64,000 bases of DNA from Fluviicola sp. (GCA_017983675.1 JAGOAZ010000003.1:213877-277876), one strand, 5' to 3'; positions 26,785 through 35,926 are shown, counted from the first letter of the stretch. Translations and numbers: made by a program. Notes: generated by a model from the sequence alone, not told the origin.

Positions 26785-27810
26785 ATGACAGCAAAAAAAA
26801 CAGGCGTTTTACTCGTACAACTAGGAACTCCAGATAGTCCAAAAAGAAAAGATGTTGCGCGTTACTTACGCGAGTTTCTAATGGATAGACGTGTGATTGA
26901 TATTCCTTATTTACTGCGGTTATTACTTGTCAAAGGCATCATTGCACCTTTTCGTGCACCAAAATCTGCTAAGATATACCAAGAATTGTGGGATTTGAGT
27001 GATGGTGTTTCACCTTTGTTAAGTCATTCACAACACGCAGTTAAATTAGTGCAAGAGCGTTTTGGCGCTGAAAATGTCACTGTTGAAATGGCCATGCGTT
27101 ATCAAAACCCATCTATGGATAGTGTATTGGAGAAAATGCGTCTTGCGAACTACGATCAATTGATTATCATTCCAATGTTTCCTCAATATGCAAGTGCGTC
27201 TTCTGGCTCAGCAATGGACAAAGCAATGGACATCATCAAAAAATGGTGGGTGATTCCAGAGATTAAAATTGTTTCACAATTTTACGATCATGCTGGTTAC
27301 ATCGATTCTGTTGTTGATCGCGCGCAACAATTTGATATTGCTTCTTATGACCGAATCATGTTTTCTTACCACGGTTTACCAGAAAGACAAGTTGATAAAG
27401 TCTACGATGACGGATTGTGCCAAGACCAACCTTGTGAATTGGAAGTAAACGACCACAATAAGTTTTGTTACAAAGCTACTTGTTATGCGACAACGCGCTT
27501 AATTGCTGAAAAACTAGGGTTGAAAGAAGAGCAATATACTGTTAGTTTTCAATCGCGTTTGGATAAAAAATGGTTGGAGCCGTTCTCAGATAAAATCATT
27601 GAACAATGGGGGAAAGAAGGCGCAAAACGTGTCCTAGCTTTTAGTCCCGCTTTTGTAGCAGATTGTTTGGAAACCTTGATTGAAATTGGTGGAGAATACC
27701 AAGAAATTTTCGAAGAACACGGCGGTGAGAAAGTTCAATTAGTTCCTAGTTCAAATGACCATCCACGATTCATCGATTGTATCGAAGACTTGATACGTGA
27801 GCGTTTGTAA
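26785..27810 (+). CDS. hemH: Ferrochelatase
   Basis: Inserts iron into protoporphyrin IX (or coproporphyrin III) in haem synthesis. The 341-aa protein has GVLLVQLGTPDSP at the start, the catalytic His196 in FSYHGLPERQ, SFQSRLDKKWLEPFSD, and the acidic helix FSPAFVADCLETLIEI. The four-cysteine pattern of iron-sulfur ferrochelatases is not obvious, though CQDQPC near 213-218 and the cysteines following it are worth noting. It ends directly against the stop codon of the convergent ZIP transporter, with no bases between. Confidence 0.95.
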   Translation: MTAKKTGVLLVQLGTPDSPKRKDVARYLREFLMDRRVIDIPYLLRLLLVKGIIAPFRAPKSAKIYQELWDLSDGVSPLLSHSQHAVKLVQERFGAENVTVEMAMRYQNPSMDSVLEKMRLANYDQLIIIPMFPQYASASSGSAMDKAMDIIKKWWVIPEIKIVSQFYDHAGYIDSVVDRAQQFDIASYDRIMFSYHGLPERQVDKVYDDGLCQDQPCELEVNDHNKFCYKATCYATTRLIAEKLGLKEEQYTVSFQSRLDKKWLEPFSDKIIEQWGKEGAKRVLAFSPAFVADCLETLIEIGGEYQEIFEEHGGEKVQLVPSSNDHPRFIDCIEDLIRERL

Positions 27811-28542
27811 TTAAATCAAGAGAAAACTCAAGCCAACGCCCATTAAAATAGCCATTAATTTTGCTAAATTAAAATGGTGATTTTCATTCGTTTCAAAAAT
27901 AATTGTTGTCGATATGTGTAAGAACATTCCAACGACAACAGCAAGCAACACGTCCATGTAGGCGAATGTTTCTTTTACTTCTAATACATGTCCAGTTATC
28001 AATCCAAGTGGTGTCATTAACCCGAACAAGATCAACAACAGCCAAGAAGTTTTCTGTGTCAATAATGATTTGCGAAACAAGGTCATCAAGGCAATGGCAA
28101 CTGGTAGTTGATGTAATATAATTCCTAACAACAACGATTCTTGATGTCCACCACCGATATGTTCGTGTCCTGTATGATGATTGTTTGCTAATGGCATTCC
28201 TTCAATAAATGAATGGACACTCAATGAAAACAACATCATAAAAGGTATTTTCTTGTTCGGATGTGCGTGAATGTGTCCGTGTTCGATCCCTCCAGAAAAG
28301 TATTCCAACAAAAGCTGCACTAAAAAACCGATTAACACCCAAATTCCAATCGAAATGGAGTTCTCACTGTACAATTCTGGTAAAAAATGCGTGAAAGCAA
28401 TAGCTAACAAAAACCCACCACTAAAAGCAAGCGATAATTTGATTAGTTTTTGTTGATTTCTTTTTTCTAGGAACACAACAAGCATTCCGCCTAATAAAAC
28501 AGAAAGTAATAGTAACGAACTATTGATTAATAATTCCATCAT
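27811..28542 (-). CDS. ZIP-family divalent metal transporter
   Basis: A 243-aa inner-membrane protein with about eight hydrophobic helices. The ZIP metal-site motifs are present: HSFIEGMPL in helix 4 and HQLPVAIAL in helix 5. A histidine-rich loop (HGHIHAHP, then NNHHTGHEHIGGGHQE) fits metal capture. Zinc or iron uptake is the usual role, and placement beside hemH is suggestive but the two are convergent. It overlaps the methyltransferase upstream by four bases. Confidence 0.88.
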   Translation of the reverse strand: MMELLINSSLLLLSVLLGGMLVVFLEKRNQQKLIKLSLAFSGGFLLAIAFTHFLPELYSENSISIGIWVLIGFLVQLLLEYFSGGIEHGHIHAHPNKKIPFMMLFSLSVHSFIEGMPLANNHHTGHEHIGGGHQESLLLGIILHQLPVAIALMTLFRKSLLTQKTSWLLLILFGLMTPLGLITGHVLEVKETFAYMDVLLAVVVGMFLHISTTIIFETNENHHFNLAKLMAILMGVGLSFLLI

Positions 28543-29282
28543 GCTTTTTGTCCTATTAAAATTAAACGGTCTGAATCGGTTGCTGAATAGGGTGCTAAAT
28601 CGTAGGAACCAAACGTTGAAATTAATTGTAATCCTGCTTGAGAGAACAATGTTTTAAAATCGGTTAATTGCAAAGCTTGCACTTTTTCCTCGAAGTGAAA
28701 AATTCTATTATCAGCTTCAAAATCAATTGATTTCACAATTCGTTGATTGATCACTTTTCGGGTAATATTGAATTCGATTTCACCGCGTTGTATTGTTTCT
28801 GCTGGATTTAATTGCGCAATTACTTTCGTTGCATTCATAAAATCAAGAACAAAAACACCATCGTCTTCCAGTGCGTTGATTACGCTGTTCAATACCTTTA
28901 AATTGTCTGAAAGGTGGTCAAAATAGCCAAAACTGGTAAACAGATTAAAAATAGCATCGTACTTTTCAGGTAATGGTTCGCGCATGTCATGCACAAAAAA
29001 ATCACCACCAGTTTGAGCTAATTTTGTTGCTTGAGCAATACTGTTTTTTGACAAGTCACAACCTGAAACAGTATAACCTAATTGTGCGAGTACTCGTGAA
29101 TGTCTTCCAGCACCACAAGCCAAATCCAACACATGTTTATCCAAAGGAAGAGCTAAATGGTTGGTCAATAAAGCTAAAAAGTCAGCAGCTTCGTTTTCAT
29201 CACGGTTATTATACAATAAGTGATAATATGACGAGTCAAACCACGTTTCAAACCATTCGCTATTTTCTTCTAAATGCACCAT
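28539..29282 (-). CDS. Class I SAM-dependent methyltransferase
   Basis: A 247-aa Rossmann methyltransferase with motif I VLDLACGAGRHSRVLAQLG, the acidic residue after strand 2 in GCDLSKNSI, and the DAIFNLFTSFGYF segment where motif IV lies. The target is unknown; small molecules are more typical for this form. Its ATG is only five bases after a perfect -7 box, suggesting a leaderless transcript, and the ZIP transporter is translationally coupled behind it. Confidence 0.85.
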   Translation of the reverse strand: MVHLEENSEWFETWFDSSYYHLLYNNRDENEAADFLALLTNHLALPLDKHVLDLACGAGRHSRVLAQLGYTVSGCDLSKNSIAQATKLAQTGGDFFVHDMREPLPEKYDAIFNLFTSFGYFDHLSDNLKVLNSVINALEDDGVFVLDFMNATKVIAQLNPAETIQRGEIEFNITRKVINQRIVKSIDFEADNRIFHFEEKVQALQLTDFKTLFSQAGLQLISTFGSYDLAPYSATDSDRLILIGQKA

Positions 29283-29287
29283 TGTTG

Positions 29288-29295
29288 CAAAAGTA
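29288..29295 (-). promoter_or_regulatory. -7 box (TACTTTTG) next to the methyltransferase start
   Basis: On the minus strand TACTTTTG ends five bases before the ATG at 29280-29282. No TTG at the -33 distance was found. If active, the mRNA leader would be about zero to three bases. Confidence 0.45.
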
Positions 29296-29384
29296 AGTGA
29301 AAATAATGAATCGTGAGGTGGAATCTGCCTTTTTTCATTGGTTTCAATTCATTCAACAAAAGATAAAACACTATCTTCGTTCCA

Positions 29385-29975
29385 ATGAAGCAATTAAAAG
29401 TCGGAATAACAGGTGGTATTGGAACTGGTAAATCTACGGTTGCAAAAATCCTTGTTGCGTTGGGGTATCCTGTTTATTTTTCTGACGACCGTGCAAAATG
29501 GTTGATGGAAAATAACCAACAATTGGTAACTGAATTATCTCATTTGTTAGGCAATAACACCTATGTTTCAGGAAAACTAAACCGAGCGTATATTGCAGAA
29601 AAACTGTTCTCAACTCCCGCTTTGAAGGAAAAAATCAACGCTTTGGTTCATCCTGTTGTGCGAACTGATTTTAAGTTGTGGGTTGAAAATCAAACTCAAT
29701 CCATTGTTTTTCAAGAGTCAGCTTTGCTTGTGGAAACAGGTGCCGTTCAACTTTTTGATGCTTTAATCGTTGTAACAGCACCATTAGAAGATAGAATCAA
29801 ACGCATTCAAAAAAGAGATGGATTAAATACGTCAGACATTGAGCGTCGTTTTGCAAATCAATTCAGCGATGAAGAAAAAATAAAAGTTGCTGATTTTGTG
29901 TTAATAAATGATGAACGATCACCACTCTTAAATCAAGTGTTAACTGTGTTGAAACAATTAAACCGACTTAGTTAA
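29385..29975 (+). CDS. coaE: Dephospho-CoA kinase
   Basis: Last step of coenzyme A synthesis, phosphorylating the ribose 3'-hydroxyl of dephospho-CoA. The P-loop GITGGIGTGKST spans about 6-17, followed by SDDRAKWLM, the HPVVRTDF segment, ESALLVETG and VVTAPLEDRIKRIQKRDG. Length of 196 aa is normal. TATCTTCG, one mismatch from a -7 box, ends five bases before the ATG. The last eight bases overlap the convergent membrane protein gene. Confidence 0.95.
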   Translation: MKQLKVGITGGIGTGKSTVAKILVALGYPVYFSDDRAKWLMENNQQLVTELSHLLGNNTYVSGKLNRAYIAEKLFSTPALKEKINALVHPVVRTDFKLWVENQTQSIVFQESALLVETGAVQLFDALIVVTAPLEDRIKRIQKRDGLNTSDIERRFANQFSDEEKIKVADFVLINDERSPLLNQVLTVLKQLNRLS

Positions 29976-30603
29976 TTTCTTCAAAATCATCAAATTTATC
30001 TGATTGTTCTTCCGTTTGTTTAGTGGAAGGTTTCTCAAAAGCTTTACCAGATAAGATCATGGAAATCGAATTCACCATTCGGAAAATGATTGATAAACTG
30101 AAGAAAAATCCAATGATACCAAAGATGAATCCAAAGATTGGTGTGCTTTCAATATCTTTTATACTTGTGTAAAACCAATTGGACACTTGATTTTCTGCAA
30201 AAACAGGATTGATTACTAGAAATGTAAATAGCGTCATTGCCAATATAATGATGGCAAATTCAGCTTTCATATTTGGCGCAGTTGGTGCTGTCAGTCCTTG
30301 TCCTTGGAATTGCACCATCATGAATTTTAAGCGTTGATTTTGCATTTTCCCGATGAAGTACATCAATAATATCAAACCGGTCGTAACAGCTTCTGCTAGG
30401 TAATTGCCATTATCTGAAGTGCAAAAAAGGATTGTTACTTCAGCCAACAATAAATATTGAAGCGTTTTTATTCCAATATTCATGGGAGCAGAAAGCGGCA
30501 TTCCACCACGCAAAATGGTTAAACCAATTTTGATAAATCCCCAAATAAAACTGAAGATAGCTAGGACAACACCTAGCCGAAAGATTAAATTAAAAAATTC
30601 CAC
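29968..30603 (-). CDS. Membrane protein of unknown function, 211 aa
   Basis: No family recognised. Four to five hydrophobic segments at roughly 4-30, 45-60, 68-85, 115-135 and 150-180 predict an inner-membrane protein. A polar C-terminal tail (KPSTKQTEEQSDKFDDFEE) is acidic. It is convergent with coaE and divergent from the S46 peptidase 81 bases away. Confidence 0.75.
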   Translation of the reverse strand: MEFFNLIFRLGVVLAIFSFIWGFIKIGLTILRGGMPLSAPMNIGIKTLQYLLLAEVTILFCTSDNGNYLAEAVTTGLILLMYFIGKMQNQRLKFMMVQFQGQGLTAPTAPNMKAEFAIIILAMTLFTFLVINPVFAENQVSNWFYTSIKDIESTPIFGFIFGIIGFFFSLSIIFRMVNSISMILSGKAFEKPSTKQTEEQSDKFDDFEEIN

Positions 30604-30684
30604 AGCACAAAAATGCTAAAAAGGATTCAAATCAACAATGATTCATGGGTTCCATTTGGTATATTTGAGCCAAATTATGTGAAA

Positions 30685-32805
30685 ATGAAAAAAATAATAA
30701 GTCTACTTTTTCTGATCTGTTTTACGGTTCTTCGCGCTGAAGAAGGAATGTTAATTCCATCTTTATTAGCTGCATTTGAATCAGATATGAAAGCAAAAGG
30801 CATGAAATTGTCAGCAGCTGATTTGTATTCGGTGAATAATGCGTCTTTCAAAGATGCAATTTTACATTTTGGTGGCGGTTGTACTGCTGAATTAGTATCT
30901 AATAAAGGCTTGGTTCTTACCAATCACCATTGTGGTTTAAGTCAAGTACAAGCTCATTCTTCAGAAGAACATGATTATTTGAAAAATGGTTTTTGGGCGC
31001 AATCCTTAAAAGATGAGTTGTCAAATCCTGGCTTGACAGCTGCGCGTATTGTTCGAATTGACGATGTAACGAAAGCAGTAAACTTTGGAATCGACGGATT
31101 GGAGAATGGTGCTGAAATTGCAAAAATCATGCAACGCAACATGCAACAATTAATCGATGATGCAACGCGTGGAACACATTACAAGGCGGAAGTAAAAGCA
31201 TTTGATTATGGAAATAGCTATTATTTGATGCTCAAAGAAGTTTTCTTGGATGTTCGCTTGGTAGGAGCACCGCCAAGTTCAATTGGTAAATTTGGTGGAG
31301 ACACTGATAATTGGGTTTGGCCAAGACATACGGGTGATTTTACTGTTTTTCGAATTTATGTAGGTGCAGACAATAAACCAGCGGCGTTTAACGAAGCAAA
31401 TGTTCCTTACCAACCTATCAAACACTTAAATATTGCATTTAATGACCGCAAAAAAGGTGATTTTACACTGGTTTATGGTTTCCCTGGATTAACGGAACAG
31501 CATTTGTCTTCTGGTAATTTGCGTTTCATTGTGGAAAAACAACGCCCGATGGAAATTTTAATGCGCACGAAGTCAATCGGTGTGATTGATGCTGCCATGA
31601 AATCGTCTGATAAAATTAGGATTCAATACATGGCAAAACAAGCACGTTTAGCAAATGCATGGAAAAAAAATATCGGTCAAATTGATGGCTTGAAACAATT
31701 AGATGCAGTTGGCTTGAAAGTGAAATTCGAGCAAGAATACGCAACGCGTGCAACAACAAAAGATGAGTGGAAAGCGTATGCAAATTTGGTTCCGAAAATG
31801 AATCAACTAGTAACAGACAAGGGAAACTATGTATTCTTAGATGCACTTTTTGCGGAGTATCTAATTTTCGGACCAGAATACTTTAAATTATGCAGAAATT
31901 TAATTGATATCGAAACGAATTATGCGAAATACAGCGAATCGGGTGAATTACAGAAGAAAATCGACGCTTTGAAAAAAGCAAGTGATGCTTTTTACAAAGA
32001 TTATGACTTTACGACTGATCGTGCAATTTTTGATGTGTTAACGAAAGAATTTAAAAATTATTTAGGCACAAGTTATATCATTCCAACCTTGTCCAATGAA
32101 CAATTGACAAAGCAAGTATACGAAAAGTCAATTTTCAGTTCGAAAGAAAAGTTCCAAGATTTTTTAGCGCATTTTAATGAAAAATCATTGAAAAAATTAA
32201 CGAAAGATATTGGTTACGCGCATTTTAGAACAACTTGGAAAATATGGCGTAATCAAGTACAACAAATTTCAGCTGAGTACAATGCAGCAATGAATGCACA
32301 TTTAAAAGAATTTGTCAAAGGAAAACGCGAAATGTTCCCGGATATGAATCAATGGTCGGATGCGAATTCGACGTTACGTATTACATACGGACAATTGGAA
32401 GGATCTGCTCCAACAGATGGAATGGCCTACACAGAACACACAACGTTGAAAGGGATGATTGACAAATTCAATACAGGTAATCCTGATTTTGAATTGCAAC
32501 CGCGCATGGTGGAATTATACAAAGAGAAGAATTATGGTCCTTATGCACAAAATGATGAGTTGTGGGTTTGTTTTACAGGTTCAAATCACACAACAGGTGG
32601 TAATTCAGGCTCACCTGTTTTAGACGCAAATGGAAATTTAATGGGATTGAACTTCGATCGAACGTGGGAAAGCACCATGAGTGATTTTTACTTTGATCCC
32701 AACCGTTGCCGAAATGTGGTAGTAGATATTCGCTATGTTTTATGGGTGATGGATATTTATTGTGGTGCAAAACACCTGGTCGATGAAATGACTTTGGTGA
32801 AATAA
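30685..32805 (+). CDS. S46-family dipeptidyl-peptidase, DPP11-like
   Basis: Exported serine exopeptidase that removes dipeptides in the periplasm. The ATG at 30685 gives 706 aa and a signal peptide (1-18); a start at 30613 would bury that signal. The chymotrypsin-fold triad is readable: His in TNHHCG (about 82), Asp in WPRHTGDF (about 218) and Ser641 in GGNSGSP. Eighteen residues after the serine is Arg659 in LNFDRTWE. In Porphyromonas gingivalis DPP11 the equivalent Arg673 (18 after Ser655) gives Asp/Glu specificity, while DPP7 has Gly. So acidic P1 specificity is inferred. A strong terminator follows. Confidence 0.92.
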   Translation: MKKIISLLFLICFTVLRAEEGMLIPSLLAAFESDMKAKGMKLSAADLYSVNNASFKDAILHFGGGCTAELVSNKGLVLTNHHCGLSQVQAHSSEEHDYLKNGFWAQSLKDELSNPGLTAARIVRIDDVTKAVNFGIDGLENGAEIAKIMQRNMQQLIDDATRGTHYKAEVKAFDYGNSYYLMLKEVFLDVRLVGAPPSSIGKFGGDTDNWVWPRHTGDFTVFRIYVGADNKPAAFNEANVPYQPIKHLNIAFNDRKKGDFTLVYGFPGLTEQHLSSGNLRFIVEKQRPMEILMRTKSIGVIDAAMKSSDKIRIQYMAKQARLANAWKKNIGQIDGLKQLDAVGLKVKFEQEYATRATTKDEWKAYANLVPKMNQLVTDKGNYVFLDALFAEYLIFGPEYFKLCRNLIDIETNYAKYSESGELQKKIDALKKASDAFYKDYDFTTDRAIFDVLTKEFKNYLGTSYIIPTLSNEQLTKQVYEKSIFSSKEKFQDFLAHFNEKSLKKLTKDIGYAHFRTTWKIWRNQVQQISAEYNAAMNAHLKEFVKGKREMFPDMNQWSDANSTLRITYGQLEGSAPTDGMAYTEHTTLKGMIDKFNTGNPDFELQPRMVELYKEKNYGPYAQNDELWVCFTGSNHTTGGNSGSPVLDANGNLMGLNFDRTWESTMSDFYFDPNRCRNVVVDIRYVLWVMDIYCGAKHLVDEMTLVK

Positions 32806-32820
32806 GAAATTGGTCTCATA

Positions 32821-32857
32821 AAAAAGCCCGACTTTTAATGGAGTCGGGCTTTTTTTA
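32821..32857. terminator. Bidirectional terminator between S46 peptidase and gldC
   Basis: Stem AAAAAGCCCGACT with AGTCGGGCTTTTT around an eight-base loop, extended by more T on the plus side. It works for both converging genes. The T-run overlaps the gldC stop codon. Confidence 0.9.
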
Positions 32858-33199
32858 TTTTGGCATAATGTCCATTTTCTCTGCAAAATGAAGGCAATAA
32901 TCGCGTAAGTCTTCGCTGATGAGGTTTTCTCCGGTTGCACGTTCAAACGTGTCAGCCATTGTCACCAATGTTTGATGAAAAAACTGTTTCATTTCTTCCA
33001 CTGACATGTCCTTTGTCCACAAATCAATTTTCATGGTATTGTTTTCTTCTGGATTCCACAAAGAAAGAAAAACAGCACGTGCAGCCTGATTATCAACGCC
33101 TCCGTCAGTTGCAGACCAATGCATTTCAAGTGGTAAATTATTCGAATTTAACCCAACATTGATTTCAATTTTAGATTGTTTTGTAACTACTTCTTCCAT
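32855..33199 (-). CDS. gldC: Gliding motility protein GldC
   Basis: A 114-aa soluble protein matching GldC of Flavobacterium (KSKIEINVGLN-type start, then DGGVDNQAARAVFLSLWNP, MKIDLWTKDMSVEEMK and GENLISEDLRDYC). No signal peptide, so cytoplasmic. Its exact role in gliding is not known; in F. johnsoniae it supports GldB function. It follows gldB by five bases in the same operon, the conserved arrangement. Confidence 0.9.
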   Translation of the reverse strand: MEEVVTKQSKIEINVGLNSNNLPLEMHWSATDGGVDNQAARAVFLSLWNPEENNTMKIDLWTKDMSVEEMKQFFHQTLVTMADTFERATGENLISEDLRDYCLHFAEKMDIMPK

Positions 33200-33204
33200 G
33201 TTAT

Positions 33205-34218
33205 TTAGTCATTAATTTCGTATTCATTCAATAGTTTGGTGTAAGGTGTTTTGATCAATTGTTCAAGTGTCAAATCGTATTGTTCCATGTAACTGTGTAC
33301 AATGCGCCACCCTAAAAATTGACCCAAACGATCAGGACCTTTTTCAGGTAAACCTGCAGTAAATGGAGCTTCACGCAATAAATTTGCTTGGTCCTTTTCA
33401 CTTGTACTTAAAAGCATTTTTTGCTTCACTAAATATTCCCAAAAAGATCGTTCATTTTCTGTTGCCCAAGCCAAGTTTGCTTTTGAGTAACGCAAGATAA
33501 TCTCTTTTGGATATTCTGGGAACGCAGCTTCTGTACAATACAATATTTTCCCCCATTGGATAATCGCTTCAATAGTAGAAACATCGTTCAATTCTTCAAA
33601 ATAATGCGTCATTACCCATGCGCAAACAGCATCGCGTTCTAAGAATTGATCATCCATTGCTTTTTTCATCCAATCGTAAAATTGATTTGGTGGCAAGGAT
33701 TGAATAACGGGTGATTTATACCCCAAATAACGCTCCAAACCAATTGCAATATCCGTCTCTGTGCAAAAAGCGCTTGCTGCAAAGTTGGAATACAAATAAC
33801 TGATTGATTTTGGTGCTTTATTATGCGGAAAATGAACAGAGAGACGTTTAAATCCATCAGTTATTTCTTGGTGGCGTTTCGGTAAATCAGTGAATTTTTG
33901 AGCGATTGCTTTTTCAAAACGCTTTATGTGTTTTTGGGCTTTGAATTGTTCAATGTTAACGAGTAAATTCGGATCGTTAGGCAATCCAACTTGCCAGCAA
34001 TATCCAAATTGATAAGCTAACACATCTGCGATACTTTGTTGATAATCTGCTATCGCAGCAGCGTTGTTGTTATTGTTTTTGGTTTGAAAAGCAGAATCCA
34101 AATAAAAATAGTCAATTGTTAATGGATTGTCTGCAATAGAAACAGCTAATGGATCGCTTGAACAACGAACTGCTGTTATTAAAACGAAAATCAATCCAAT
34201 AAGTGATAATTTTTTCAT
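33205..34218 (-). CDS. gldB: Gliding motility lipoprotein GldB
   Basis: A 337-aa exported protein required for gliding in flavobacteria. The N-terminus is a hydrophobic leader followed by RCSSD; the cysteine at about 19 would be the lipidated residue, but the Arg just before it makes the lipobox unusual. The body has GldB-type segments (TDIAIGLERYLGYKSPV, a CAWVMTHYFEELN block, GKILYCTEAAFPEYPKEII and FLGWRIVHSYMEQ). The order gldB-gldC is conserved. The operon is divergent from a beta-barrel gene. Confidence 0.88.
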   Translation of the reverse strand: MKKLSLIGLIFVLITAVRCSSDPLAVSIADNPLTIDYFYLDSAFQTKNNNNNAAAIADYQQSIADVLAYQFGYCWQVGLPNDPNLLVNIEQFKAQKHIKRFEKAIAQKFTDLPKRHQEITDGFKRLSVHFPHNKAPKSISYLYSNFAASAFCTETDIAIGLERYLGYKSPVIQSLPPNQFYDWMKKAMDDQFLERDAVCAWVMTHYFEELNDVSTIEAIIQWGKILYCTEAAFPEYPKEIILRYSKANLAWATENERSFWEYLVKQKMLLSTSEKDQANLLREAPFTAGLPEKGPDRLGQFLGWRIVHSYMEQYDLTLEQLIKTPYTKLLNEYEIND

Positions 34219-34271
34219 CTGTTTCTTTTTCAGTTTGTAAAATTAATCATTCTCAATTCAACTAAACGAAT

Positions 34272-34279
34272 TATATTTG
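34272..34279 (+). promoter_or_regulatory. -7 box (TATATTTG) upstream of the 34301 barrel gene
   Basis: A perfect TAnnTTTG match 21 bases before the ATG. No TTG at the normal -33 spacing was seen. Confidence 0.45.
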
Positions 34280-34300
34280 ATACAAAATAATTAATGCAGC

Positions 34301-35089
34301 ATGAAAAAAGCTATTCTAACACTAATCAGCGCTTCGTTTTTAATGAGCGCAAATGCACAAGTTGAAGCTGGACTAGCTTACAATTTTGGGTTTAATGCAA
34401 CAAAACCAACTTCTAAAACGATAGAAAGTAATGGATTAGGTGTTGTTAATTCAGTAGGATTAACATTGAACTTCCAGTTAAATAACAAGATTTCGTTAGC
34501 GACAGGTTTAGAATTCGATTTTGAATCGATCAAATATGCGGTGACAGCAGGTAATGCGTTGTATTACAATTACAACGACGTTGATATCATTCGAAAAGGT
34601 CAAATTAATGAAATTTCAAGTTTATATCGTTTAACTGAACGAAAATACAAAACGGTTTATGGAACGATTCCTACTATGTTGTTGTTCCGGACAAAACCGG
34701 TTGGTGATTTCCGATATTATGGAAAATTTGGTGCGCGCACCTCTTTTTTATTGAGCAGTAGCGTTTTTGATAAAGGATTTTTAGTTGGACCTGCATTTTC
34801 TGAAACAGCTCAAGAAAACACAGACATGAAATCAAGCAAAGATTTGTTCTTTTTGCGCTCTTCTATTGGTTTAGCCTTGGGTACAGAATGGAATTTTACA
34901 GGTGAAACTTGGCTCTTTGCTGAACTTGGTTTTTATTACGGTATTACTCCAATTCATTATGGGAAATCGCTGACTGGTGACGAAGAAAAAAACATGAGTT
35001 TGTTTAAAATCACTCCTGGAGGTAACGATTACATGAATTTGGCTGCAAAACAAAAACAAATCTTGTTAAAAATCGGTATATTATTTTAA
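34301..35089 (+). CDS. Outer-membrane beta-barrel protein (PorT/OmpA-like barrel)
   Basis: A 262-aa protein with a signal peptide (1-19, ending ANAQ) and an alternating strand pattern rich in aromatic residues (GLAYNFGF, SVGLTLNFQL, LATGLEFDFES, RYYGKFGARTSFLLSS, LGTEWNFTGETWLFAELGFY). It ends in a hydrophobic strand with terminal Phe (LLKIGILF), as expected for an outer-membrane barrel. It resembles the PorT family barrels of Bacteroidota, but no specific function can be read. It lies between gldB and nadE. Confidence 0.82.
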   Translation: MKKAILTLISASFLMSANAQVEAGLAYNFGFNATKPTSKTIESNGLGVVNSVGLTLNFQLNNKISLATGLEFDFESIKYAVTAGNALYYNYNDVDIIRKGQINEISSLYRLTERKYKTVYGTIPTMLLFRTKPVGDFRYYGKFGARTSFLLSSSVFDKGFLVGPAFSETAQENTDMKSSKDLFFLRSSIGLALGTEWNFTGETWLFAELGFYYGITPIHYGKSLTGDEEKNMSLFKITPGGNDYMNLAAKQKQILLKIGILF

Positions 35090-35146
35090 GCTTATAGTGC
35101 GTCAAATAAAGTAAAAATAGTACTTTAGACGTTTGCAATTTAGAGA

Positions 35147-35926
35147 ATGATTGAAAGTGAAAAAACAAGTCAATTTATTACAAACTGGCTCAAAGATTAT
35201 GCTGATTCAGCAAAAGTGAATGGATATATTATCGGGATTTCTGGTGGTATCGACTCTGCTGTAACTTCAACATTGTGTGCATTAACTGGTTTAAAGGTAA
35301 TTGCTGTCACGCTTCCGATCCGTCAAACTAAAGCAGAATTTGATCGTGCAAACGAACACATCGCTTGGCTAAAAGAACGTTTTCAGCAGGTGTCTTCTGA
35401 AGTAATTGATTTAACCGAAGCGTTTAACTTGCTTGAAAAAACGTTGCCGCTTACTGCTCAAAATGATTTTTTAGCAATGGCAAATACGCGTTCTCGTTTG
35501 CGTATGACGACCTTGTATGCTGTTGGGCAAGCCAATAAATTATTGGTTGCTGGGACAGGAAATAAAGTCGAAGATTTCGGTGTAGGGTTTTTTACAAAAT
35601 ATGGCGATGGTGGAGTAGATGTGAGTCCAATTGCTGATTTGCACAAAACAGAAGTTTTTCAATTAGCAAAAGAATTAGGAATTGTTTCCTCCATTCAAGA
35701 AGCACAACCAACTGATGGATTATGGGAAGATGGACGGTCTGATGAAGATCAAATCGGAGCTACTTATCCTGAATTAGAGTGGGCGATGGAATTCAAAGGT
35801 GATCCAACTACACTAACTCCAAGACAACAAGATATCCTCGCTATTTATTCCAGATTTCACCGTGCTAACACACATAAAATGCAACCAATACCAGTTTGTC
35901 TAATTCCTGATAAATACAGAAAATGA
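35147..35926 (+). CDS. nadE: NAD synthase (NH3-dependent)
   Basis: Amidates deamido-NAD to NAD, the last step of NAD synthesis. The PP-loop GISGGIDSA at 30-38 is intact, followed by AGTGNKVEDFGVGFFTKYGDGG and VSPIADLHKTEVFQLAKELG. At 262 aa it has no glutaminase domain, so it should use ammonia. Its stop overlaps the start of the M48 peptidase by four bases, joining a cofactor enzyme with envelope proteins in one operon. Confidence 0.95.
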   Translation: MIESEKTSQFITNWLKDYADSAKVNGYIIGISGGIDSAVTSTLCALTGLKVIAVTLPIRQTKAEFDRANEHIAWLKERFQQVSSEVIDLTEAFNLLEKTLPLTAQNDFLAMANTRSRLRMTTLYAVGQANKLLVAGTGNKVEDFGVGFFTKYGDGGVDVSPIADLHKTEVFQLAKELGIVSSIQEAQPTDGLWEDGRSDEDQIGATYPELEWAMEFKGDPTTLTPRQQDILAIYSRFHRANTHKMQPIPVCLIPDKYRK

